From SG8-32-3 sp964514055 (GTDB taxonomy: Archaea > Thermoproteota > Bathyarchaeia > Bathyarchaeales > Bathycorpusculaceae), in the NCBI GenBank assembly GCA_964514055.1, contig CAZEPB010000026.1, forward strand, positions 1-22,990: DNA of 22,990 bases. Reading direction: 5' to 3'. Both the position numbers and the translations under genes were made by a program. The notes beneath the pieces were generated by a model. The model saw only the letters and a list, made by a program, of their open reading frames with translations, searched no databases and was not told the DNA's origin. Numbering within the stretch: position 1 is the first letter of the stretch; each line of letters opens with the position of its first letter. Below are positions 14,304 to 22,855 of the stretch, one piece after another.

Positions 14304-15767
14304 CTTGGAACCGTACTCGCCGCCATAATCTTACTGGGCTTAACGGCGCCCCTCGCAAAAGCCGACACCCTCGTCAGAGACGATTTTGAACAGGAAAGCT
14401 TCGCAAAAACAGTCGATTACATGGAATACGTCCGCGCCTACGCCACCCTCCACGGCATCCCGCAGCCAGCCAACTTCGACAAGTGGCACGCCAACATGTA
14501 CATGACCTACGTGAACACCAGCGGCTTAAAACTTCTCTACGCAGGACTGGAAGACATAACCACAGACGAATCCGCCTATCTGCGCATTCCCATGCAATCC
14601 TTCATTATGCACTATAAGACCAACGAAAACAACCGCGACGTAATCTTAGCATCAACGTTCCTAATGCTTATGGCGTTCAACGATACTTCCACCTCCCTTT
14701 ACCCCGACTCCCCTGACAGGAACGACATACTCTTCGCTTCCTTCAGCTTAGGCTTCGACCTTAGCAACCTAGGCAAAACCCTGCCAGTGCTCAACAGCAA
14801 AACAGAAACCATCCCCCTCACCAGCTCCGAAGACAAACTCGAATGGACATGGGGCATGAAATACACCAACCTCACAGCACTCTGGTGGCAAACATGGATA
14901 AACCCAGGCAACCCCCACTTCCAAAACGGCTGGCCAGTCGGACTAACCGTCTACGATGAGCTAACGTTCACGTACAAGCTTACAATCGACCCAGACGCAG
15001 GCACCGCCACGCTACAGGAAAACCATGTAATCGGAAGAATGCGCCACCTCTTCGTCGGCATACTGCCCCTCCTATGGGAGTATTACAACAGCACAGGAAA
15101 CTACGGCATGCTCGGCAGAAAAATCAGCAACGAAACCATCCACGACTACATCCAGAACAACGGTCTCAAAATGAGCATCATAAACTTCCAAACCAGCGTC
15201 ATGGCTGACCACGAAACCTACAGTGAAACGGCATCTGGACAAAACGTGACAGACGAGGAAGTCCCAGTCACCGACACCTCCATAGACACTTATGCGGATG
15301 ACGGCGAAAAAATCTTCAACGCTGACTTCGGCACCAAAGAAGACTACAACCTCTACAATTACACGGCAGACCCAACAGAAAGCACATACGACACGTATGA
15401 GTCAACGGCACGCACAGCCAAAATAGCAGGCTTCGCAGGCAACGGCGGACTCTTCGCACTCCACATAGGCTTAATGAAGTTCCTGCCAGCCGTCGTCGTG
15501 CACATGTACCCAGCGCTCTTCGCCAAAGCCGCCTCAACCATCGCCAACATGAGCCGAGCCAACTACTTCTACATAATCGCCTACCCAGAATACAGCGGCT
15601 ACAGGGTTGAGCACGACCCAACCTTCACCGCGTACATAGCAGCACCCTCAGACGCAGCACCAAACCAAGCACCCGCAGGCGCAGCAGGAATAATCATAAT
15701 CGCCGTAATCATCGTCGCCGTCGGCTTAACCGCAGCAGCGCTCATAGCCCGAAGAAAACCCCGCTAA
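14286..15767 (+). CDS. Exported single-pass membrane protein of unknown function
   Basis: 493 residues. A classic signal peptide (hydrophobic about 8-22, likely cut after LAKA at 26) is followed by a large outside domain. A C-terminal helix (IIIIAVIIVAVGLTAAALIA, about 468-487) and the stop-transfer RRKPR anchor the C-terminus. The ectodomain contains at least eight N-x-S/T sequons (NTS, NDT, NLT, NST, NET, NVT, NYT, NMS), consistent with archaeal N-glycosylation. A Thr/Asp/Glu/Tyr-rich stretch near 310-375 looks like a flexible stalk, while the segment after it (FALHIGLMKFLPAVVVHMYP) is quite hydrophobic. I recognise no catalytic motif or family. The leader is shared with the first propeller gene, so co-regulation is likely. 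It ends 20 bp from the convergent trpA stop. Confidence 0.8.
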   Translation: MKTKTTLGTVLAAIILLGLTAPLAKADTLVRDDFEQESFAKTVDYMEYVRAYATLHGIPQPANFDKWHANMYMTYVNTSGLKLLYAGLEDITTDESAYLRIPMQSFIMHYKTNENNRDVILASTFLMLMAFNDTSTSLYPDSPDRNDILFASFSLGFDLSNLGKTLPVLNSKTETIPLTSSEDKLEWTWGMKYTNLTALWWQTWINPGNPHFQNGWPVGLTVYDELTFTYKLTIDPDAGTATLQENHVIGRMRHLFVGILPLLWEYYNSTGNYGMLGRKISNETIHDYIQNNGLKMSIINFQTSVMADHETYSETASGQNVTDEEVPVTDTSIDTYADDGEKIFNADFGTKEDYNLYNYTADPTESTYDTYESTARTAKIAGFAGNGGLFALHIGLMKFLPAVVVHMYPALFAKAASTIANMSRANYFYIIAYPEYSGYRVEHDPTFTAYIAAPSDAAPNQAPAGAAGIIIIAVIIVAVGLTAAALIARRKPR

Positions 15768-15787
15768 ACACACAACAACCCCTTTTT

Positions 15788-16600
15788 CTATTGTCTTTTA
15801 GTAGCGTTTTTCAGCTTACGCGCCGCCACTTCAAGCTCCTTAAGCATTCTGCCAACCTCGCGCTGATGTTTTTGAATAATGTTTACGAAGGCACTCCCCA
15901 CGATAACCCCGTCCGCCCCGCTCTGAATTATCCGCTTCGCATGCTCAGGCTTCGAAACCCCAAACCCAACAGCCAACGGCACCCTCCCCCTCGTGAAGGG
16001 CAAAACCCTCTTCACCAGCCTGACCGTGGAATCCTCCAACGCTTCACGCGCGCCCGTCACCCCAAAATGAGAGACAACATACAGAAAACCCGAAGTGCCC
16101 CCCACAATCCTGCCTAAACGCTCGTTCGAAGTGGAGGGCGCCGCAAGAAAAATCGTGTCCACCCCACAGCTCCCAGCGGCTTCGCTGTATGCTTCTGCCT
16201 CCTCCACTGGCAGGTCAGGAACCACCACACCGTCAACTCCGAAGTTGCTTGCCAACCTGAAAAAATTCTCCAGTCCCATATGGAAAACAGGATTATAATA
16301 CGTCAAAATCACCACGGGCACGCCCAGCCGTCTCTTGATTTCCCCAGCCATGCCCAACACCATCTTCGGCGTCGCCCCAGCCCGCAACGCGCGTACGCTG
16401 GCAGCCTGAATCGTAGGTCCATCCGCAATCGGATCAGAAAACGGCACCCCCAACTCAAGGATATCCACGCCGCCCTTAACAAGCGCCTCAGCAACCAGAG
16501 GCGTAAACTCGGGTTTAGGGTCTCCCGCGGTCACGTAGCCTATAAGCGCGCCGTCGCCCTGCGCCTTCAGCTTCTGGAAAACCTTGGCTAAGTCGCTCAT
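15788..16600 (-). CDS. trpA: Tryptophan synthase alpha subunit
   Basis: 270 residues, the family's normal length. It cleaves indole-3-glycerol phosphate to indole and glyceraldehyde-3-phosphate and channels indole to TrpB. The catalytic pair sits at the positions known from the E. coli enzyme: E49 in DILELGVPFSDP and D60 in IADGPTIQAA. The phosphate-binding loops VGFGVSKPEHA and GVIVGSAFV are present. The start ATG overlaps the trpB stop by 4 nt. It is the last gene of the operon, converging on the exported-protein gene. Confidence 0.97.
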   Translation of the reverse strand: MSDLAKVFQKLKAQGDGALIGYVTAGDPKPEFTPLVAEALVKGGVDILELGVPFSDPIADGPTIQAASVRALRAGATPKMVLGMAGEIKRRLGVPVVILTYYNPVFHMGLENFFRLASNFGVDGVVVPDLPVEEAEAYSEAAGSCGVDTIFLAAPSTSNERLGRIVGGTSGFLYVVSHFGVTGAREALEDSTVRLVKRVLPFTRGRVPLAVGFGVSKPEHAKRIIQSGADGVIVGSAFVNIIQKHQREVGRMLKELEVAARKLKNATKRQ

Positions 16601-17796
16601 ATTGTCACTCCCAGAAAATCAGCTACCACTTCAACATCCTTGTCCCCGCGCCCCGACAACGTGACCACAACCGTTTCCTCCCGCTTCATTTTCCGAGCCA
16701 ACTTCATGGCAAACGCCACGGCATGTGAAGACTCCAACGCTGGAACAATGCCCTCCTCCTTTGACAGGGCACAGAAAGCGTCCACTGTTTCCGCGTCTGT
16801 CGCCGTGCCGTATTCAGCTCTCCGCAGAGTTTTCAGGAAAGAATGTTCAGGTCCGACGCCAGGGTAGTCCAAGCCTGCAGAGATGCTGTGAGTGGTCTGT
16901 ATCTGCCCTTCACCGTCTTGAAGAATGTAAGTTAACATGCCGTGAAAAACGCCTTCAGCTCCTGCGCCCAAAGCAGCCGCATGCTTGTTGGACTCGATGC
17001 CTTCCCCTGCCGCTTCAACGCCGTACAGCTTCACTTCTGGATTATCCTCAAACGGGTAAAACGTGCCTATAGCGTTGCTGCCTCCGCCGACGCACGCAAC
17101 CAAAGCGTCTGGAAAACGCTTCTCTTTCTCCAAGAACTGCTCTTTCAACTCGGTGCCAATGACGCTTTGGAAATCTCTGACAAGCATCGGGTACGGGTGA
17201 GGACCCACCACCGAGCCTATCAGGTAATAGGTGCTTTCAAGGTTGGTAACCCAATCCCTGAACGCTTCGTTAATGGCGTCCTTCAAAGTTTTAGAGCCGG
17301 ATTCCACAGGATGCACTTCTGCGCCTAAAAGTTTCATTCTGAAAACGTTGAGCCGTTGCCGTTTCATGTCTTCAGTGCCCATGTACACCTCAGCCTTCAA
17401 GCCTAAGGCGGCGCAAGCGATAGCCGTAGCCACTCCGTGCTGACCCGCACCTGTCTCCGCGATTATGCGTTTCTTTCCCATCCTTTTCGCCAGCAACGCC
17501 TGCCCCAGCGTATTGTTGATCTTGTGAGCGCCTCCGTGCGCAAGGTCTTCTCTTTTCAGGTAGATTTTGGCTCCGCCAGTTTTTTTGGTTAGATTTTCCG
17601 CGTAGTACAGCGGTGTCGGTCTTCCAGCGTACTCTGACAGGTAGTACCGCAGTTCCTTGTTGAATTCGGCGTCTTTTTTGGCTTGTTCGTAGGCTTCCTC
17701 CAACTCGGTGATTGCCGCCATCAAGACTTCTGGGACGAAACGACCGCCATATTTTCCGAATTTTCCGTCAACTGGATAATTGCTTAGCTTTTTCAT
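16597..17796 (-). CDS. trpB: Tryptophan synthase beta subunit
   Basis: 399 residues. It condenses indole with serine using PLP. The internal-aldimine lysine is K92 in GGAHKINNTLGQAL, the catalytic glutamate E114 in AETGAGQHGVA, and the phosphate loop is GGGSNAIG. The N-terminus GKYGGRFVPEVLM and the length mark the TrpB1 type that pairs with TrpA, rather than the longer TrpB2. An ATG start lies 3 nt after the trpF stop, and the gene overlaps trpA by 4 nt. Confidence 0.97.
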   Translation of the reverse strand: MKKLSNYPVDGKFGKYGGRFVPEVLMAAITELEEAYEQAKKDAEFNKELRYYLSEYAGRPTPLYYAENLTKKTGGAKIYLKREDLAHGGAHKINNTLGQALLAKRMGKKRIIAETGAGQHGVATAIACAALGLKAEVYMGTEDMKRQRLNVFRMKLLGAEVHPVESGSKTLKDAINEAFRDWVTNLESTYYLIGSVVGPHPYPMLVRDFQSVIGTELKEQFLEKEKRFPDALVACVGGGSNAIGTFYPFEDNPEVKLYGVEAAGEGIESNKHAAALGAGAEGVFHGMLTYILQDGEGQIQTTHSISAGLDYPGVGPEHSFLKTLRRAEYGTATDAETVDAFCALSKEEGIVPALESSHAVAFAMKLARKMKREETVVVTLSGRGDKDVEVVADFLGVTI

Positions 17797-17799
17797 GCC

Positions 17800-18447
17800 T
17801 TAACATCCCTTTGCGTTTTTAACAAACTCAACCATTTTCTGATGATCCTTAATTCCCGGTTGCCGTTCCACGCCGCTGGACACATCCACCGCGTAGGGTT
17901 CGACAGTGCGCACCGCTTCAGCGACGTTCTCAGGGTTCAGTCCTCCCGCCAGAATTAACGGTTTCGGATGGATAACTTGCTTGATGCGCTTGCTCACGTT
18001 CCAGTCGTGAACGACCCCTGTGCCACCGTGTTTTCCCTGAACAAAGGAGTCAAGGATAACCGCGTCGAACATTTTTGCCACCTTTGCAGCGTTGTCAACC
18101 GCGCCTATAGGATTGGCTTTGACCGCTCCAATTAAGAGCGTATTTGGAAGCTTGTCTCGGACGGCGCCAACGTCCTGCAGGTTTTCTCCATGAATCTGCA
18201 CGGCATCTGGATTCAGCGCTTTGCAAGCTTTCACGAGGTCTTCAAGGCTTGCTGGAACCATGACTAGAACGCTTTTCACAAAGGGCGGAACTTGCCGTAT
18301 CAGGTTTTCAGCGTCTGCAAGTAAGATATTCCTTGGTGAAGAGGCTACGCCAACCACGAACCCCACAGCATCCGCTCCCGCAGCCGCAGCAGCCTCCAAA
18401 TCCTCTTTTCGGGTTATCCCGCAGATTTTCACCCTAACCGCATTCAT
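17800..18447 (-). CDS. trpF: Phosphoribosylanthranilate isomerase
   Basis: 215 residues, a (beta/alpha)8 barrel carrying out the Amadori rearrangement of phosphoribosylanthranilate. The catalytic cysteine is C9 in RVKICGITRKEDL and the catalytic aspartate D133 in DAVILDSF. The phosphate-binding loops are GGTGVVHDW and LAGGLNPENV, with VDVSSGVE near the end. The start overlaps the trpC stop by 4 nt, implying translational coupling. It is a stand-alone gene, not fused to trpC as in enteric bacteria. Confidence 0.96.
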   Translation of the reverse strand: MNAVRVKICGITRKEDLEAAAAAGADAVGFVVGVASSPRNILLADAENLIRQVPPFVKSVLVMVPASLEDLVKACKALNPDAVQIHGENLQDVGAVRDKLPNTLLIGAVKANPIGAVDNAAKVAKMFDAVILDSFVQGKHGGTGVVHDWNVSKRIKQVIHPKPLILAGGLNPENVAEAVRTVEPYAVDVSSGVERQPGIKDHQKMVEFVKNAKGC

Positions 18448-19223
18448 AAGGCTGACACAAACTCCTTAACCTTCTCTTCAACGTTGTCGGCTAACATGAC
18501 GGCTGACCCGATGAGAAACGCGTGAGCGCCACATTCACGCAGAAAACGCAGGTCAGCAGCCGTGTTAATTCCGCTTTCGCTCACGACAACCTTGCCTTCC
18601 GCATCATTCCTTTCCAGAATTCCCTTTGTCACGTTCAAATCCACCTTTAACGTTGCCAAATCGCGGTTGTTAATGCCTACCAAATCAGCATGGGTTCTAA
18701 CGGCAGAACGAAACTCATCCGCAGTATGCGCTTCCAGCAAAACCTCAAGACCTTCCGAATGGGCTCTCGCAATCATTTCATGTAATCTATACTCGCAGTA
18801 TCCTCTGTCAAAGAGAGCTTCTATCAGCAATACAACGTTGGCGCCTGCCTTTGCCGCGGCTTCTAGCTGGACAGCGCTTAGGATTATGTCTTTCATTAAA
18901 ATTGGAAGCTGCACTGCTTTCCGCGCCTCAACGAGCGAGCGCAAAGAACCCTTGAAATGTTTCGGTTCGGTAAGAACGGACAAGCCAACAGCCCCGCCTT
19001 TTTCCATGCTTTCTGCAATAAGGCTTGCGTTCACGTTTTTCCTAATAGTGCCTGCGGACGGTGAAGCTGCTTTGATTTCGGTGATGACTGGAGCATTTTT
19101 GGTTTTCAGAATTGCCTCTTTCAAGCTGATTTTAGAAGTGGCTATCTCATTTAGCGTGTCATAGTAGCCGCTATCGATTGTTGCTCTTGCACTTTGCGCT
19201 AAAGTGTCGAGAAAGTCAGCCAT
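18444..19223 (-). CDS. trpC: Indole-3-glycerol phosphate synthase
   Basis: 259 residues, usual for the stand-alone enzyme. It closes the indole ring with loss of CO2 and water. Visible active-site residues are E49 and K51 with the serine motif in ITEIKAASPSAG, the catalytic lysine K111 in PILMKDIIL, E135 in VVLLIEALF, LLEAHT, GINNRDLATLKVDL and VVSESGIN. The start ATG lies 8 nt inside the end of trpD, so the two are coupled. Confidence 0.96.
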   Translation of the reverse strand: MADFLDTLAQSARATIDSGYYDTLNEIATSKISLKEAILKTKNAPVITEIKAASPSAGTIRKNVNASLIAESMEKGGAVGLSVLTEPKHFKGSLRSLVEARKAVQLPILMKDIILSAVQLEAAAKAGANVVLLIEALFDRGYCEYRLHEMIARAHSEGLEVLLEAHTADEFRSAVRTHADLVGINNRDLATLKVDLNVTKGILERNDAEGKVVVSESGINTAADLRFLRECGAHAFLIGSAVMLADNVEEKVKEFVSAL

Positions 19224-20277
19224 ACTTTGACTCTAACTCCTCAAGTTTTGAAAGGTCTCCACCAGAAGCGGTGATTAACGCTTTCAGTTTTTTGTAGGCG
19301 GCTCCGCTTTCAATCGATTTGCGGGCTACTGCCATGCCGTAATCGAAGTCTTCAGCTTTCCCGCCAACAATGATTCCAGCGGCACTGTTGACAAGCACTA
19401 TCTCCGTTTTCGGGCCGTCAGGTGAGAATTGTCCACTTAAAATCGTGTAGAGGATTTCGGCGCTTTCGTCTGGCGTTGTCCCTTTTATGTCTGCGATTCG
19501 AGCTTGTTTGACTCCGAAGTCCCTCGGCGCAATCTCCATGGTTGCGACCTCTCCCTCTTTTAGCCACGCAATGGCTGTTGTGCCTATCGTGGATATTTCG
19601 TCTAGTCCATCCAGTCCGTGAACAACCATGGCTTCTTCGCATCCAAGCTTCTTAAGAGCATAAGCCATCGGCTCTGTTAGCTGTTGGTCGTAAACGCCGA
19701 GCAGCTGCGCGTTGGCAGAAGCGGGGTTCGTCAGGGGACCGAGAACATTGAATACTGTGCGGATGCCTATCTCTCTTCGCGGTTGAACAGCGTACTTCAT
19801 GGCTGGGTGAAAAGCAGGCGCAAACATGAAGCCCACTCCAACCTGCTCAATGGTGGCTTGCACTGCCTCAGGCTCCATTTTAAGGTTGAGCCCCAGCTTC
19901 TCCAACACATCGGCGCTGCCGCTCTTGCTGGTCACTGAACGGTTTCCATGCTTAGCTATGGCGACGCCAGCGCCAGCAACCACAAAAGCCGCGGCTGTGC
20001 TAATGTTAAACGTTTTTATTTTGTCGCCGCCTGTGCCGCAAGTGTCGACGAGACGTCCCTGAACTTGGGGTTGAATTCGGCGGCAGTGTTCTCTCATAAC
20101 CGCGGCGAAAGCTATGAGCTCTTCAACCGTCTCGCCTTTAATCCGCAAAGCTGCCAAGAACGCGGCGATTTGCGCGTTTGTTGCTTCTCCAGACATCACT
20201 TCCCGCATTATGCCCTGCGCTTCCTCAAAGCTGAGGTTTGCGCCGTCAATTAGCTTCTGGATGCCTTGTCTAATCAT
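19216..20277 (-). CDS. trpD: Anthranilate phosphoribosyltransferase
   Basis: 353 residues, a typical length. It transfers phosphoribose from PRPP to anthranilate. The glycine-rich PRPP site CGTGGD (80-85) precedes KTFNISTAAAFV. KHGNRSVTSKSGSADVLE (109-126) is the family signature, and a metal-binding DE pair lies in GLDGLDEIS. It is separate from trpG rather than fused. The start lies 6 nt after the trpG stop. Confidence 0.96.
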   Translation of the reverse strand: MIRQGIQKLIDGANLSFEEAQGIMREVMSGEATNAQIAAFLAALRIKGETVEELIAFAAVMREHCRRIQPQVQGRLVDTCGTGGDKIKTFNISTAAAFVVAGAGVAIAKHGNRSVTSKSGSADVLEKLGLNLKMEPEAVQATIEQVGVGFMFAPAFHPAMKYAVQPRREIGIRTVFNVLGPLTNPASANAQLLGVYDQQLTEPMAYALKKLGCEEAMVVHGLDGLDEISTIGTTAIAWLKEGEVATMEIAPRDFGVKQARIADIKGTTPDESAEILYTILSGQFSPDGPKTEIVLVNSAAGIIVGGKAEDFDYGMAVARKSIESGAAYKKLKALITASGGDLSKLEELESKYG

Positions 20278-20283
20278 TCTCCG

Positions 20284-20865
20284 TCATCTGCCTTCCAAGA
20301 AGTTTTTCATAACGAGTTTTCCATCCTCGCACAGTATGGATTCAGGGTGAAACTGCACACCTTCGATAGGGTATTTAGCGTGGCGGACGCCCATGATTTC
20401 GCCGTCATCTATTGCCACCGCGGTCACTTCGAGGCACGACGGAATCGAGCATTTGTCACCTGCAAGCGAGTGATATCGCGTGGCGGTGAAAGGATTGTGG
20501 ACACCGTTGAAAATGCCTTTTCCATCATGTTTAATCGCGCAGGTTTTTCCATGCATCAGCCGTTTCGCAGCGACAATTTTTCCGCCGAAAGCATGAATTA
20601 TCCCCTGATGGCCAAGGCAGACGCCCAAGGTGGGAACCTTACGGCTCACATCCTGCAGAATTGCGGTGCAGACGCCGAAATACCGTGTTTCTTCAGGAGT
20701 GCCTGGACCTGGAGAGAGTACGATTCTGTCAGGTTTAAGCTTCTTAACCTGCTCTAAGCTTACTTGGTCGTTTCTGTAGACGATGACCTCTGCTCCGAGT
20801 TCTCCGATGTACTGGACAAGGTTGTAAACGAAGGAATCGTAGTTGTCGATTACCAAAACTTTCAA
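20284..20865 (-). CDS. trpG: Anthranilate synthase glutamine amidotransferase subunit
   Basis: 193 residues, class I amidotransferase. It supplies ammonia from glutamine to TrpE. The catalytic triad is visible: C83 in LGVCLGHQGI, H173 and E175 in VQFHPESIL. The oxyanion region is LSPGPGTPEE. The N-terminus VLVIDNYDSFVYNLVQYIGE is typical of TrpG/PabA. The 4-nt overlap with trpE supports the anthranilate rather than the 4-aminobenzoate role. It may also serve a PabB elsewhere in the genome. Confidence 0.96.
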   Translation of the reverse strand: MKVLVIDNYDSFVYNLVQYIGELGAEVIVYRNDQVSLEQVKKLKPDRIVLSPGPGTPEETRYFGVCTAILQDVSRKVPTLGVCLGHQGIIHAFGGKIVAAKRLMHGKTCAIKHDGKGIFNGVHNPFTATRYHSLAGDKCSIPSCLEVTAVAIDDGEIMGVRHAKYPIEGVQFHPESILCEDGKLVMKNFLEGR

Positions 20866-22319
20866 GTTGTTTCGCCTCCAGCTTTTTTAAGCGCTTTCAT
20901 TAGCGCCTCGGCTTTATGGTCGGTTTCAAACCATTCTCTTTCTGGAACGGAATCAGCTACTATGCCAGCGCCCGCTTGAATGTACGCCTTGTCTTTGTCT
21001 GCAAACAGGGTTCTGATGGTTATGGCGAAATCCGCGTTGCCGTTATAGGAGAAGTAGCCGACAGCGCCCGCGTAAGGTCCTCTCCGCGTGGATTCAAGTT
21101 CTTCGATTATTTCCATCGCGCGGATTTTTGGTGCTCCTGAAACGGTGCCCGCGGGGAAAACGGCTTTTAACGCGTCATAAGATTTGAGGTCGTCTTTGAG
21201 GTCGCCTACCACCTGCGAAACTATGTGTTGCACGTGGCTGTATCGGTGAACTTTCATGAACTCTGGAACGTGCACGCTTCCGAACTTGGCTATTCTTCCG
21301 ATGTCGTTTCTAGCCAAGTCAACCAGCATCACGTGTTCAGCCCGTTCTTTAGGGTCCGCGAGCAACTCTTTGGCTAATCTGCGGTTCTCGCTGGGCTCTT
21401 CCACGCATGGTCTGGTTCCAGCTATCGGAAAGGTTTCCACCACTCTGTTGTCAACTCTGACGAGCATCTCTGGGCTGGACCCGACGATTTGCCTGCCGCC
21501 TGCTTTCAAGAAGTACATGTACGGGGACGGGTTTATCTCGCGCAGAGAACGGTAAAACGCTATCAGGTCGCCGTTAACGCGGAACTCATAGCGTTTAGAG
21601 AGGACAACTTGGAAAATGTCGCCTGCGGCAACGTATTCTTTGGCTTTTTCCACAGCTTTCTCAAACTGTTCCTTTGTAACGTTTACTTTCGGTTTACTGT
21701 ACGATAGAGTCTCATGATTGGTGGGCTGCTTCATCAATTTCTCAATTTCCGACAGGCGATTGTCGTTTGAGTAATAGTAGAACACGCGTCTTTGCCTGTG
21801 GTCAAACACGATTCCGTCGTCGAAAACGCCCAGTTGCACATCAGGAAAGTTCAGGTCGTCGCGGGTTTTTTGCGGAAGTTTTTCCCAGTAGCGAACTGCG
21901 TCATAAGAAATGTAGCCGACGGCGCCCCCAACAAATCTAAATTCGCCCGCGGGAACTGCTGTGCCTTTAGCGAGGTTTTCAAGAAAATTGAGCGGGTCGC
22001 TTGTTTTTTCTCTGTCTACTTCGCCAGTTAGCTCGTTGCTGATTCGGGCTTCTCCATTTTTTATTTCTATAGTTAATCTTGGGTCGAAGCCTATGAACGA
22101 GTACTGCGCCAGTTTCCGTGGACCTTCGATGGATTCGAGGATGTAGGCTGTTTCATAATGTTTGTGGAGTTTGGAAAAAACTTCGAGGGGTGATTGGTCA
22201 AAAGGTAATTTTTGATAGTTTAGTTTGGGGGCTTCAAGTTGAGCCTGAGCTTGTTCGGAGCCAAATACGATACCCCATGTTGTAACACACCTTAAGTTCT
22301 GAACCATACCGCAATGCAT
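20862..22319 (-). CDS. trpE: Anthranilate synthase component I
   Basis: 485 residues from the ATG at 22319; an ATG at 22307 gives 481. It converts chorismate and ammonia to anthranilate. ILES (60-63) is the regulatory LLES-type motif for tryptophan feedback inhibition, followed by GPRKLAQYSFIGFDP. The chorismate-binding core shows IVGSSPEMLVRV, TFPIAGTRPC, LVDLARNDIGR, HIVSQV and GTVSGAPKIRAMEIIEELE. The N-terminus is odd: about 30 residues (beginning MHCGMVQNLRCVTTWGIVFG) precede the segment where related enzymes usually begin, and no in-frame start exists closer to the core. Neither ATG has a good ribosome binding site. It is the first gene of the trp operon, 44 nt downstream of cutA. Confidence 0.95.
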   Translation of the reverse strand: MHCGMVQNLRCVTTWGIVFGSEQAQAQLEAPKLNYQKLPFDQSPLEVFSKLHKHYETAYILESIEGPRKLAQYSFIGFDPRLTIEIKNGEARISNELTGEVDREKTSDPLNFLENLAKGTAVPAGEFRFVGGAVGYISYDAVRYWEKLPQKTRDDLNFPDVQLGVFDDGIVFDHRQRRVFYYYSNDNRLSEIEKLMKQPTNHETLSYSKPKVNVTKEQFEKAVEKAKEYVAAGDIFQVVLSKRYEFRVNGDLIAFYRSLREINPSPYMYFLKAGGRQIVGSSPEMLVRVDNRVVETFPIAGTRPCVEEPSENRRLAKELLADPKERAEHVMLVDLARNDIGRIAKFGSVHVPEFMKVHRYSHVQHIVSQVVGDLKDDLKSYDALKAVFPAGTVSGAPKIRAMEIIEELESTRRGPYAGAVGYFSYNGNADFAITIRTLFADKDKAYIQAGAGIVADSVPEREWFETDHKAEALMKALKKAGGETT

Positions 22320-22363
22320 TATTTAAGGCTTGCGCGTACAAAAACTTACATTACATACATTAT
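22317..22363 (-). promoter_or_regulatory. Candidate trp operon control region
   Basis: The gap between cutA and trpE holds a TATA-like TTAAATAA touching the trpE ATG (22319-22326) and four TGTA half-sites on the minus strand (TACA at 22337, 22347, 22352 and 22356). TGTACA boxes are bound by the repressor TrpY in Methanothermobacter. The resemblance here is partial and no TrpY gene is in view. Confidence 0.3.
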
Positions 22364-22684
22364 CTATTCCAAACAGCTGCCCAGCCACGACAGATAATCC
22401 TTCGAGCCGCCAACAACCGGAAGAACAAGAATCTCTGGCACCTCATAACTGTGCAAAGCCTTCACGGTTTCCGCCAGTTTGTCAAACAAGTCCCTGCGCG
22501 ACTTCATCAAAACCAAATATTCCTCAGCCTTCTCCAGCTTTCCAGACCAGCGAAAATGTGAGGAAACCGGACCAATTATGTTGGCGCAGGCAATCAACCT
22601 CTGCTTGAGGAGGTGCTGTGCTATCTTTTCGGCTTCTTGTTTGCTGGCTGTTGTGACCAGTACGATGACGTACGCGTTTTGCAA
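22364..22684 (-). CDS. cutA: CutA-type divalent-ion tolerance protein
   Basis: 106 residues, the usual CutA length. CutA forms very stable trimers and is linked to copper and other divalent-ion tolerance, though its exact role is unsettled. Family features are ATSKQEAE-like VTTASKQEAEKIAQHLLKQR, then LIACANIIGPVSSHFRWSGK, EEYLVLMKSRRDLFDKL and the signature HSYEVPEILVLPVVGGSKDY. The start is a TTG with GCGGTG about 8 nt upstream; no better in-frame start exists. It stands 44 nt upstream of trpE in the same direction and may be co-transcribed with the operon. Confidence 0.93.
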   Translation of the reverse strand: MQNAYVIVLVTTASKQEAEKIAQHLLKQRLIACANIIGPVSSHFRWSGKLEKAEEYLVLMKSRRDLFDKLAETVKALHSYEVPEILVLPVVGGSKDYLSWLGSCLE

Positions 22685-22855
22685 TAGAACACCGCAATTG
22701 ATTAGGAAGAGGTCTTTGCTAAAAAAATTTTGCTGAGCAACGCATGCGTTCTGAAAAGAAGATGTAGAGTACTGTTTTCTAGTTTGGTTTGGGACACATC
22801 AACACATTTAAGGTTCCGCGAGATATAGTAGATGTGCGCGTGAGGTGAACACCGC

